Source: an uncultured Clostridia bacterium
GTDB taxonomy: Bacteria; Bacillota; Clostridia; Lachnospirales; Lachnospiraceae
Assembly: GCA_946405675.1 (NCBI GenBank)
Contig: CAMJIC010000102.1
Coordinates: 1 to 8,629, forward strand
Reading direction: 5' to 3'
Length of the DNA stretch: 8,629 bases
Shown: positions 1 through 5,808 of the stretch, in pieces
Layout: each line of letters opens with the position of its first letter
Position numbering within the stretch: the first letter of the stretch is position 1
Translations under genes and position numbers: made by a program
The notes under the pieces: generated by a model
The model's input: only the letters and a program-made list of their open reading frames with translations
Told to the model about the DNA's origin: nothing
Databases searched by the model: none

Positions 1-101
1 TAAAGTGTAAGGTAACGCGGCGATGCTTTGGAAAGGAAGCAAGGAATATGATATCGGATGAACTATTATATTGCAGTTAGGGGCAGCGGCAATCAAAAGG
101 A

Positions 102-129
102 TAGGAGGGGTAGCATGGGAGACGCGTAA
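102..129 (+). promoter_or_regulatory. Orphan Shine-Dalgarno with four-codon mini-ORF upstream of the decarboxylase
   Basis: AGGAGG at 103-108 sits 6 nt before an ATG at 115, an excellent ribosome binding site. The reading frame is only ATG GGA GAC GCG TAA (115-129). A second ATG at 131 is followed at once by TAA TAA. This may be a leader peptide acting on the gene that starts at 186, or the eroded start of a lost gene. The sequence alone does not decide between them. The first 100 bases hold no recognisable gene. Confidence 0.3.
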
Positions 130-185
130 CATGTAATAAAGTGCCTTAGTGAGTAATGCTATGCAGAATCAGAAGGAGGATATCG

Positions 186-1466
186 ATGCTGCAATTCATA
201 AAGAAAACGATATACGGTCTTCTCGTGACGGTTTTGGCCTGTGGTTTTTTGGAGAATTCCGGATATGCGCTTGAGGCCGGGAGTGATCCGGCAGTTGATC
301 GTCTGAACGAGTTTGCGGCCATGGTTAAGGAAGAGAAAGCGCAGAGCTTTGGATTCCCGGGGAATCAGAATGTACAACTGACTGATTTTTACGAGTGGTT
401 CATAGACAGCGGTCTTGATACGGCAATTGTAAACAACGCGGGAGATCCTTTTCACAACACGGATCCTTCTCTGAACGCACTGGACTTTGAACGTGAAGTA
501 ATTGAGTTTTTCGGACCCCTGTATGGCTTTGATCCGGGTGATTTATGGGGGATCGTCACGTTCAGCGGTACGGACGGGAATAATCACGGCATCTATTTCG
601 GGTCGAAGTATCTTGAAAAATTAACTCAGAAACAGCCTGTTGTGTATGTGTCAGATGCGGCTCATTATTCCAATATGCGTCTGGCCGATCTGCAGAACCT
701 CGACCTTGTGATTGTTCCCGCGGATGAGCATGGCTGCATGATCCCCGGGGAATTCGAGAAACTTCTTGTGAAGGATCGTCCGGCTTTGATGATCTATGCG
801 ATGGGCACCACCTTCAAAGGCGGAATTGACGATCAGGAGGCATTGAACGCCGTGCTCGCAAAGTATCCATCCATCGAGGTTTACCGGCATGTGGATGCTG
901 CGCTATTTGGAGGATTTCTTCCCTATACGGAATATCGGGATGTTGTAAACCGCAAAGTGCATCCCTTCGATTCCATAGCTATCAGCGGACACAAGTTTTT
1001 CGGCATGGATGAACCAGCGGGCCTTTTCCTGACCACGATGGAGGTAAAGGATAATCAGAATCCTTACAATGTCACGTATCTTAACGGAAGCATGCCGATG
1101 ATCAACTGCTCCCGCTCAGCCATTGCACCACTCAAATTCTGGTGGATCATCCAGCATGTTGGGATAGAGGGATTCACAGAGCAGGCATGCGGAATGCTGG
1201 ATCGAGCTGCCTGGCTGAAAGCAGAACTCGATAAGCTTGGCTGGGGAGCATGGCTTGAACCGATGTCGAACACAGTATATTTTGTGCGTCCGCCTGCAGA
1301 GATTGCTGAAAAATACATGTTAGCGCCGGATTATGACGAAAAGCTTGGCGGTGATCTTTCTCATATCGTTGTCATGCAGCATGTAACGAAAGAAAGACTG
1401 CAGGAATTTCTTGACGATCTTGCTGACTGCATCAATGATGGATCTGAAAATGGAACCGAGGAATAA
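186..1466 (+). CDS. PLP-dependent group II amino acid decarboxylase, histidine/serine decarboxylase-like, with N-terminal export signal
   Basis: This is a 426-residue fold-type I PLP enzyme that probably removes the carboxyl group of an amino acid to give an amine. It resembles the PLP-type histidine decarboxylase of Morganella, and plant serine decarboxylase, over nearly its whole length. Visible active-site features are SGHKFFG with the Schiff-base lysine at 270, HVDAAL with the pyridine-binding aspartate at 237, DAAHYS with the ring-stacking histidine at 160, and GTTFKGGIDD at about 207-216. An upstream ATG at 156 is in frame, but AAGGAGG at 173-179 lies 6 nt before the ATG at 186, which fixes the start. 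Residues 1-35 are an extra segment: lysines at 6-7, a hydrophobic run at 8-21, then GYALEAG. VLAC at 16-19 fits the PROSITE lipoprotein signal pattern (Cys19), and SGYA could be a signal peptidase I site. The usual SRNGH motif reads SRSAI here, so the substrate is uncertain. The gene stands alone and is followed by a terminator. The enzyme family is clear; substrate and location are inferred. Confidence 0.85.
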   Translation: MLQFIKKTIYGLLVTVLACGFLENSGYALEAGSDPAVDRLNEFAAMVKEEKAQSFGFPGNQNVQLTDFYEWFIDSGLDTAIVNNAGDPFHNTDPSLNALDFEREVIEFFGPLYGFDPGDLWGIVTFSGTDGNNHGIYFGSKYLEKLTQKQPVVYVSDAAHYSNMRLADLQNLDLVIVPADEHGCMIPGEFEKLLVKDRPALMIYAMGTTFKGGIDDQEALNAVLAKYPSIEVYRHVDAALFGGFLPYTEYRDVVNRKVHPFDSIAISGHKFFGMDEPAGLFLTTMEVKDNQNPYNVTYLNGSMPMINCSRSAIAPLKFWWIIQHVGIEGFTEQACGMLDRAAWLKAELDKLGWGAWLEPMSNTVYFVRPPAEIAEKYMLAPDYDEKLGGDLSHIVVMQHVTKERLQEFLDDLADCINDGSENGTEE

Positions 1467-1490
1467 TATTATTCGAGCAATATGGTAAAT

Positions 1491-1532
1491 AAAGGCCGCT
1501 GATGCAAATTGAGCATTGGCGCCTTTTCTTTT
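1491..1532 (+). terminator. Intrinsic terminator of the decarboxylase gene
   Basis: The arms 1491-1505 and 1513-1526 pair around a 7-nt loop, with two G-U pairs and one bulged C at 1496. The run TTTTCTTTT ends the element at 1532. It lies 24 nt after the stop codon at 1466, so the decarboxylase is probably a single-gene transcript at this end. Confidence 0.75.
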
Positions 1533-1613
1533 GGGCAGTTTATGCTGCTTCTGTCAGCGATTGATCCGTACAAAAGCTGCTTGTGTCTGATGTGGGCGTC
1601 TGTGGTTGATTTT

Positions 1614-1638
1614 TTCTGAATGATCAACTATTCTGAAT
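1614..1638. repeat. Direct repeat TTCTGAAT, two copies 17 nt apart
   Basis: TTCTGAAT occurs exactly at 1614-1621 and 1631-1638. GTTGAT (1605-1610) and ATCAAC (1623-1628) overlap the pair as an inverted repeat. TTCTGAA returns at 1922 and, inverted, at 1908 and 5754. It could be a binding site or simply a small repeat in decayed DNA. Confidence 0.3.
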
Positions 1639-1652
1639 ATTGGGAAAAGTAA

Positions 1653-1856
1653 ACTGGATGCAGCCTGATCATGCGCAATACGGTCCAGATGATGCATGAC
1701 ATGAAGAAACAGGGTGTAATCGAAGGTGTGGAAACAAAGAACGCGCTGGATACATTGATCTCTATGTCCGGCGATTATATTCAGGGGTATTATTTTTCAA
1801 AGCCTCTTCCCGGAGATGATTTCATCCGGTTCCTGGCCGGCACGAATGGCAGCTGA
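1653..1856 (+). pseudogene. C-terminal remnant of an EAL-domain (c-di-GMP phosphodiesterase) gene
   Basis: The frame reads IEGVETKNALDTL and then DYIQGYYFSKPLPGDDF, which are the hallmark final motifs of EAL domains: EGVET and QGYYFSKP. Only about 65 residues of a domain of roughly 240 remain. The ExL motif, the metal-binding residues and any partner domain are absent. The first ATG in this frame (1671) has no Shine-Dalgarno, and a stop at 1650-1652 closes the frame upstream. Just before it, another frame reads KLD (1651-1659), where EAL domains have a KxD motif. The usual 15 or so residues between KxD and this point are missing, which suggests a deletion with frameshift. It cannot be an active phosphodiesterase. 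A translated small protein is unlikely. Confidence 0.75.
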
Positions 1857-1906
1857 ATGGGAGGGCTTGCCAGAAAGGATCAATGAATGATAGAATAATA
1901 ACAGTA

Positions 1907-1929
1907 GTTCAGAACGAAAACTTCTGAAC
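1907..1929. repeat. 8-bp inverted repeat GTTCAGAA/TTCTGAAC upstream of the secreted protein
   Basis: GTTCAGAA (1907-1914) and TTCTGAAC (1922-1929) are perfect inverted arms with a 7-nt spacer. No T-run follows, so it is not a standard terminator. A second, mutually exclusive pairing exists: AACTTC (1919-1924) with GAAGTT (1936-1941). It lies about 90 nt upstream of the gene at 2020, where an operator or leader structure could sit. The arms GTTCAGA/TCTGAAC recur upstream of the aminotransferase. Confidence 0.5.
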
Positions 1930-2019
1930 CGCTTCGAAGTTATAGGTCAGGGGCGTGGAAGTCCGAAGGATACAATTAAGAAGCCAGAAAACAGAGTGGC
2001 TGAAAGGAGGAAATTGTTT

Positions 2020-3483
2020 ATGAGAGAGAATGTTTCTGCAAGATGGAGATGGATACCGGCGCTGCTTCTGCCGGTTCTGATGATCCTTGCAGTTTGCGGA
2101 TCGGGGCGTGCGCAGGCTGCCGACGTGGATATGCATACGAAGTACTCTGTGACGGTCTACTGGACGGTTGAGGAGAAAAATGCGGATGCCAGGAACAAGA
2201 TTGAGATTGGATACTGGATGCCGGACGGCAGTGGATATTCCGGCTCCGCCTGGACCGAAACGATCGATACGGCGGCCGAAACAGAGGGCGCTCAGTGGGA
2301 GACGGTATCGCTGGAAGGGCCGCCCATGTACGTGAAGCTTTTCGTCTATGGCACCCAGGCGGCTCCGGGCGAGTATCATATGACGAGGGTGGATGTTACC
2401 GCTTCGTCTCCTGTCACAAAGAACGGCGTCTCGAACTCGGCGACCCTCTGGAAGGGGTCATTTGGCGCAGGTGTTGGGACAAAGGCAGGCACAATGATCT
2501 GTTCCAACCTGCATTTCAACCATATGGCTCCCGCTGGTTCGAAATATCCTTATTTCACCAGCTGGGTTGATGCCTCCACCAACAAGGCGACCTCAGAGGG
2601 CATAGATCGCCTGCAGAGGACGGACAGCTATTTTGAAGCCGGATGCAAGGCTCCTTACATCGCCGGCGTGACGGAGCTGAAGGTGACAGGCTCCGGGACT
2701 TTCAATGCCCCGACAGGAAACGCTGCTGCAACATATGACCTTGGGATCACCCCGGGCGTCGCGTATGACTGCTACGGCGCGAGATGGCCGGTGCAGAACA
2801 CAGGCTTTACCCTTGATTCCGTCGGCAAGAATGTTCAGCTTACGTCAAAAGACGGGAAATGGTATCTCGTTGTAAACCCGGATGCAAACGCAGCGTCAGA
2901 TTATAATGTGGGAGTCCGGCAGTCCGGGACATCCGCGGTTAAGACGGTTACGATCCATACGTTCGACTATAACTACTCGTTTGTTGACGCGGGCGGCACG
3001 GTGATCGCGTCCCAGACTGTAGATTATGGCCTGGACATTATACCGCCGGCGATTCCGAATGCTGATTCGGTGGTCTGGGTCTGCGACCAGTATGCGGACT
3101 GGCAGAATACAAAGACAGGCCCGCAGGAGCGCATTGTCCGCGCATCCATCAATACCCAGGTGGTGGTTGCGAAGCCGTCTGTGAAGGCGGCGAAGAACAG
3201 GAAGCTCATCATTGACTGGACAAAATTCCGCGCAAAGATGAGCCTGCGTCCGTTCTGGCCGAATATGCAGGTGGTTGAGGTGCAGTACAGCACCGATCCT
3301 TCGTTCCAGACCGGTGTCGGGACAAGGGCGGTCCCGAGGTGGAAGGTTACCCAGAAGAATGGCAAGACCACTTTGAAGGGACTGAAAAAGAACCGGTATT
3401 ATTATGTCCGCGTCCGGCTGTCGGATGGGCAGGGGGTCTATTCCAGATGGAGCCCGGCGGCTAAGGTCAGGACGAAGAAGTGA
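2020..3483 (+). CDS. Secreted protein of unknown function with InlB-like segment and C-terminal Fn3-like domain
   Basis: This is a 487-residue exported protein. AAGGAGG (2004-2010) sits 9 nt before the ATG at 2020, so this start is preferred over an in-frame GTG at 1996. The signal peptide has an Arg-containing start, a hydrophobic stretch at about 12-26 and a probable cleavage at AQA-A (31-34). The Cys at 26 is not in a lipobox because Val precedes it. Residues 35-310 are beta-rich and not recognised. Residues about 315-380 (SFVDAGGTVIASQTVDYG and on) resemble the InlB/Listeria-Bacteroides repeat found in surface proteins. Residues about 385-485 look like a fibronectin type III domain, with VQYSTDPSF, then LKKNRYYYVRVR and SRWSPAAKV. 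The mature part has four cysteines (161, 209, 251, 355). There is no LPXTG motif or C-terminal anchor, so it is probably released or held non-covalently. No catalytic motif was seen. A surface, adhesion or binding role is only an inference. Confidence 0.85.
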   Translation: MRENVSARWRWIPALLLPVLMILAVCGSGRAQAADVDMHTKYSVTVYWTVEEKNADARNKIEIGYWMPDGSGYSGSAWTETIDTAAETEGAQWETVSLEGPPMYVKLFVYGTQAAPGEYHMTRVDVTASSPVTKNGVSNSATLWKGSFGAGVGTKAGTMICSNLHFNHMAPAGSKYPYFTSWVDASTNKATSEGIDRLQRTDSYFEAGCKAPYIAGVTELKVTGSGTFNAPTGNAAATYDLGITPGVAYDCYGARWPVQNTGFTLDSVGKNVQLTSKDGKWYLVVNPDANAASDYNVGVRQSGTSAVKTVTIHTFDYNYSFVDAGGTVIASQTVDYGLDIIPPAIPNADSVVWVCDQYADWQNTKTGPQERIVRASINTQVVVAKPSVKAAKNRKLIIDWTKFRAKMSLRPFWPNMQVVEVQYSTDPSFQTGVGTRAVPRWKVTQKNGKTTLKGLKKNRYYYVRVRLSDGQGVYSRWSPAAKVRTKK

Positions 3484-3540
3484 ACAGGTGCATGCCTGGC
3501 GTTATGATCTGCGTCCGGGCTGAGCGGGAATTGGGCATGA

Positions 3541-3568
3541 GCGGGCAAGCCCGCAGGCCCGCCGCCTG
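3541..3568 (+). other. GC-rich hairpin pair in the 3' untranslated region
   Basis: GCGGG (3541-3545) pairs with CCCGC (3550-3554) around a 4-nt loop. Directly overlapping, CAGGC (3554-3558) pairs with GCCTG (3564-3568). The two cannot fully coexist. Neither has a T-run. They could protect the 3' end of the secreted-protein mRNA or pause RNA polymerase ahead of the terminator at 3616. Confidence 0.35.
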
Positions 3569-3615
3569 GCAGGGGTGTGGCATGTAACACTTTGCAGCAT
3601 GCATCAGAAAGATCG

Positions 3616-3645
3616 AAAAACGGCTCTGTACCCAGAGCCGTTTTT
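3616..3645 (+). terminator. Strong intrinsic terminator, probably bidirectional
   Basis: AAAAACGGCTCTG (3616-3628) pairs perfectly over 13 bp with 3633-3645 around the loop TACC. The stem ends in five T on the + strand and, because of the A-run in the other arm, five T on the - strand too. It lies 132 nt after the stop codon of the secreted-protein gene and separates it from the transketolase operon. Confidence 0.9.
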
Positions 3646-3688
3646 ATGATTTAATAAGAACATGAAGGTATGGTGTACGACCCGTTTC

Positions 3689-3744
3689 GGAGTGTCAGGC
3701 AGCATGAAGAACTGCGCGCGCAGGCTCCGTCCTGAGAATACTCC
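3689..3744 (+). promoter_or_regulatory. Candidate structured leader of the transketolase operon
   Basis: GGAGT (3689-3693) can pair with ACTCC (3740-3744). Inside it, TCAGG (3695-3699) pairs with CCTGA (3731-3735). Inside that lies the perfect 12-nt palindrome CTGCGCGCGCAG (3712-3723). A competing pair is CGGAG (3688-3692) with CTCCG (3725-3729). TTTT follows at 3747-3750, so the fold could work as a weak attenuator. No known riboswitch consensus was recognised. The pairing is visible but its biological role is inferred. Confidence 0.3.
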
Positions 3745-3845
3745 TGTTTTCCGGCATGGAAGAGGGCTTTTTGATGCGATGACGGTTTTCGGGTATGTGG
3801 AACGGATCGGACCACTTGGTCTGAAGAAAAGGAGGTTGCTGGAAA

Positions 3846-4688
3846 ATGACCACTCTTGAGCTGCAGTTGATGGCGAACGAAGTTCGCAAGGGCATTGTGA
3901 CAGCGGTCCATGGTGCAAAGGCAGGGCATCCGGGCGGATCGCTCTCTGCCGCGGACGTGATGACGGTTCTGTATTTTGACGAGATGAACATCGATCCGAA
4001 GGATCCGAAGAAGGAAGATCGTGACCGTTTTGTTCTTTCAAAGGGGCACAATGCGCCCGCCCTGTACAGCACGCTTGCAAACAGGGGATATTTCCCGGTA
4101 GAGGATCTGCCGACCCTCAGGCATCTGGGATCCTATCTGCAGGGACATCCCTGCATGCAGGAGACGCCTGGAGTTGACATGAGCTCAGGATCCCTGGGCC
4201 AGGGGATCAGCGCTGCGGTGGGCATGGCGCTTTCCGCAAAGCTGTCAGGATACGGATGGAGAACCTATACGCTTCTTGGCGATGGCGAGATCCAGGAAGG
4301 GCAGGTCTGGGAGGCATCCATGTTCGCCGGATTCCACAAGCTGGATAATCTTTGCGTGATCGTTGACAACAACAATCTGCAGATCGACGGAGCGATTGAT
4401 GAGGTCTGTTCTCCGTATCCGATCGATAAGAAGTTTGAAGCGTTTAATTTCCATGTGATCAATGTTGCGGACGGCAATGATGTAGATCAGATCCGGGCAG
4501 CCTTCAAGGAAGCGCGGGAGACAAAGGGACAGCCGACAGCGATCATCCTCAAGACGGTCAAGGGCAAGAACGTTTCCTTTATGGAGAACCAGGCCGGATG
4601 GCATGGAAAGGCCCCGAATGATGAGCAGTATGCAGTCGCGATGGAAGATCTGAAGAAAGTGGAGGAAGCATTATGCCAGCAGAAGTAA
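3846..4688 (+). CDS. tkt: Transketolase, N-terminal (thiamine-diphosphate-binding) subunit
   Basis: This is a 280-residue subunit that forms transketolase with the next gene's product (EC 2.2.1.1). It moves two-carbon ketol units between sugar phosphates in the non-oxidative pentose phosphate pathway, in the cytoplasm. The thiamine-diphosphate motif is clear: GDGE at 145-148 through DNNN at 174-177. Other family residues are AGHPGG at 26-31 (His28), SKGHNAPALY at about 65-74 (His68) and QGHP at 99-102 (His101). Splitting the enzyme into two genes is normal in many Firmicutes and Archaea, and the length fits a complete N-terminal subunit. GGAGG (3831-3835) is 10 nt before the ATG. The end overlaps the C-terminal subunit gene by 16 nt, so the two are co-transcribed and probably translationally coupled, giving equal amounts. 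Nothing appears missing. Confidence 0.97.
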   Translation: MTTLELQLMANEVRKGIVTAVHGAKAGHPGGSLSAADVMTVLYFDEMNIDPKDPKKEDRDRFVLSKGHNAPALYSTLANRGYFPVEDLPTLRHLGSYLQGHPCMQETPGVDMSSGSLGQGISAAVGMALSAKLSGYGWRTYTLLGDGEIQEGQVWEASMFAGFHKLDNLCVIVDNNNLQIDGAIDEVCSPYPIDKKFEAFNFHVINVADGNDVDQIRAAFKEARETKGQPTAIILKTVKGKNVSFMENQAGWHGKAPNDEQYAVAMEDLKKVEEALCQQK

Positions 4689-5617
4689 AGAAGGTTGCTA
4701 CCAGAGCCTCCTACGGCAGAGCGCTCGTGGAGCTTGGAAAAGAGCATGAGAACCTGTATGTCCTGGACGCAGACCTGGCGGGTGCGACCCAGACCGGAAT
4801 GTTTAAGAAGGAATTCCCGGACCGCCATATCGACTGCGGGATCGCGGAAGCAGACATGATGGGCATCGCCGCGGGCATGGCTACGACAGGAAAGATTGTT
4901 TTTGCCTCATCCTTCGCGATGTTTGCGGCCGGACGCGCTTTTGAGCAGGTCCGCAATTCAATCGGATACCCGCACCTGAATGTCAAGATCGGTGCGACCC
5001 ATGCTTCGGTCTCCGTCGGAGAGGACGGCGCGACCCACCAGTGCAACGAGGACATCGCGCTGATGCGGACGATCCCGGGGATGGTAATCCTTAATCCGTC
5101 GGATGATATTGAGGCAGTGGCGGCGGTGAAGGCTGCGTATGAATATGTAGGCCCGGTCTATCTGAGATTTGGCAGATATGCGGTTCCGGTGATCAATGAC
5201 CGTCCGGATTACAGCTTTGAGATCGGAAAGGGCATCCTGATGCGGGAAGGCAAGGATGTGACGATTGTCGCGACGGGCCTGTGCGTGGCCTCCGCGCTTG
5301 AGGCGGCTGAAAAGCTGGCAGGGGAAGGCGTGAGCGCAGAAGTCATCAATATCCATACGATCAAGCCGCTGGATGAGGAGATCATCCTGAACAGCGCGAA
5401 GAAGACAGGAAAGGTCGTTACCGTGGAAGAGCATTCCATCCTCGGAGGACTGGGCGGAGCTGTCGCGGAGGTGCTGGGCGAGAAGCTTCCGACGAAGATG
5501 ACGCGCATCGGTGTCAATGACGTATTCTGCGAATCCGGAACGGCTGCGCAGCTTCTGCACAAGCATCAGCTGGATGGCGAAGGCGTGTACGCGAGAGTGA
5601 AGGATTTCCTGAAATAA
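4673..5617 (+). CDS. tkt: Transketolase, C-terminal (pyrimidine-binding) subunit
   Basis: This 314-residue partner of the preceding subunit completes the active site. Residues about 8-170 form the pyrimidine-binding domain, with the catalytic glutamate in CGIAEADM (Glu59) and the conserved GEDGATHQ at 117-123. Residues about 185-310 form the transketolase C-terminal domain. The start lies inside the upstream gene: GGAGG (4661-4665) is 7 nt before ATG 4673, and the upstream stop is at 4686-4688, a 16-nt overlap in another frame. A 1-deoxyxylulose-5-phosphate synthase is an alternative for a single C-terminal half. The paired arrangement with a typical transketolase N-half, and the short length, argue for transketolase. 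A probable terminator follows 57 nt downstream. Confidence 0.96.
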   Translation: MPAEVKKVATRASYGRALVELGKEHENLYVLDADLAGATQTGMFKKEFPDRHIDCGIAEADMMGIAAGMATTGKIVFASSFAMFAAGRAFEQVRNSIGYPHLNVKIGATHASVSVGEDGATHQCNEDIALMRTIPGMVILNPSDDIEAVAAVKAAYEYVGPVYLRFGRYAVPVINDRPDYSFEIGKGILMREGKDVTIVATGLCVASALEAAEKLAGEGVSAEVINIHTIKPLDEEIILNSAKKTGKVVTVEEHSILGGLGGAVAEVLGEKLPTKMTRIGVNDVFCESGTAAQLLHKHQLDGEGVYARVKDFLK

Positions 5618-5674
5618 GGAGGGATCAAGGCGAATCGCGCGGTGAGATTATTTTAGGTTGTGACTGCGTGCATG

Positions 5675-5717
5675 AAAGTGGCTCTGCGATTCCTGCCGGG
5701 ATTGCAGGGCTGTTTTT
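5675..5717 (+). terminator. Probable intrinsic terminator of the transketolase operon
   Basis: GCTCTGC (5681-5687) pairs with GCAGGGC (5704-5710) with one G-U pair. The stem extends outward through AAAGTG (5675-5680) against TGTTTT, with G-U pairs, and ends in the run TTTTT (5713-5717). The loop can fold further through TCC/GGA. The weak outer stem makes it less certain than the terminator at 3616. Confidence 0.55.
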
Positions 5718-5744
5718 GTGGGCAGGAGCAGGCGTGTAATGGTA

Positions 5745-5780
5745 ATGTAACTGTTCAGAACAGGCTCTGAACAGTTATAT
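5745..5780. repeat. 15-bp hairpin (TCTGAACAG type) in front of the aminotransferase
   Basis: AACTGTTCAGA (5749-5759) and TCTGAACAGTT (5766-5776) are perfect inverted arms around a 6-nt loop. The stem extends to 5745/5780 with one G-U pair. The two tandem GTAATG units at 5736-5747 run into the left arm. No T-run follows. The right arm covers an ATG at 5779. Its core GTTCAGA/TCTGAAC matches the repeat at 1907-1929. It could be an operator, a translation-control hairpin or a copy of a dispersed palindromic element. Confidence 0.6.
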
Positions 5781-5808
5781 GGAACAAGATCAGGAGTGTT
5801 ATAAAAAT

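Larger units (their letters stand above)
1467..2019. other. Gene-poor stretch between decarboxylase and secreted protein
   Basis: These 553 bases hold no intact gene. In order they contain the decarboxylase terminator (1491-1532), a TTCTGAAT direct repeat (1614-1638), an EAL-domain remnant (to 1856), and an inverted repeat (1907-1929) before the next gene. A 25-codon frame starting at 1542 has no ribosome binding site and is probably not coding. The stretch reads as decayed former coding DNA plus the upstream region of the gene at 2020. Confidence 0.6.
3484..3845. other. Intergenic region: hairpins, terminator and transketolase leader
   Basis: These 362 bases carry no supported gene. The first half holds small GC-rich hairpins and then the strong terminator at 3616-3645. 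The second half is the leader of the transketolase operon, with a foldable element at 3689-3744 and the ribosome binding site at 3831-3835. A 65-codon frame from 3662 has no Shine-Dalgarno, runs into the transketolase start and resembles nothing known. Confidence 0.6.

Noticed and set aside
47..52. TATGAT as a possible -10 promoter element for the decarboxylase.
   Set aside because: It matches five of six consensus bases, but no acceptable -35 box lies 16-18 nt upstream.
1..80. A frame open from the window edge to a TAG at 78-80, possibly the end of an upstream gene.
   Set aside because: It is only 25 codons with no recognisable motif, so it cannot be told from chance.
3731..3744. CCTGAGAATAC resembles the CUGAGA part of a TPP riboswitch, tempting because transketolase uses thiamine diphosphate.
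   Set aside because: The other conserved parts of the TPP riboswitch (the ACCUGAUCUGG and AUGCCAGCG-like blocks) are absent, so the match is too short.
3771..3799. TTGATG and TATGTG with 17-nt spacing as a transketolase promoter.
   Set aside because: The spacing is right, but the -10 matches only three of six bases; chance explanation is likely.
3662..3859. A 65-codon + strand frame upstream of transketolase.
   Set aside because: It has no ribosome binding site, overlaps the true transketolase start in another frame, and its protein resembles no known family.
4958..5566. Long - strand open frames opposite the transketolase and aminotransferase genes, up to about 200 codons.
   Set aside because: They mirror GC-rich, strongly conserved + strand genes, lack ribosome binding sites and show no family motifs.
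5736..5747. Tandem GTAATG units as a separate regulatory repeat.
   Set aside because: Only two 6-bp units exist, which can arise by chance; mentioned only as flank of the hairpin.
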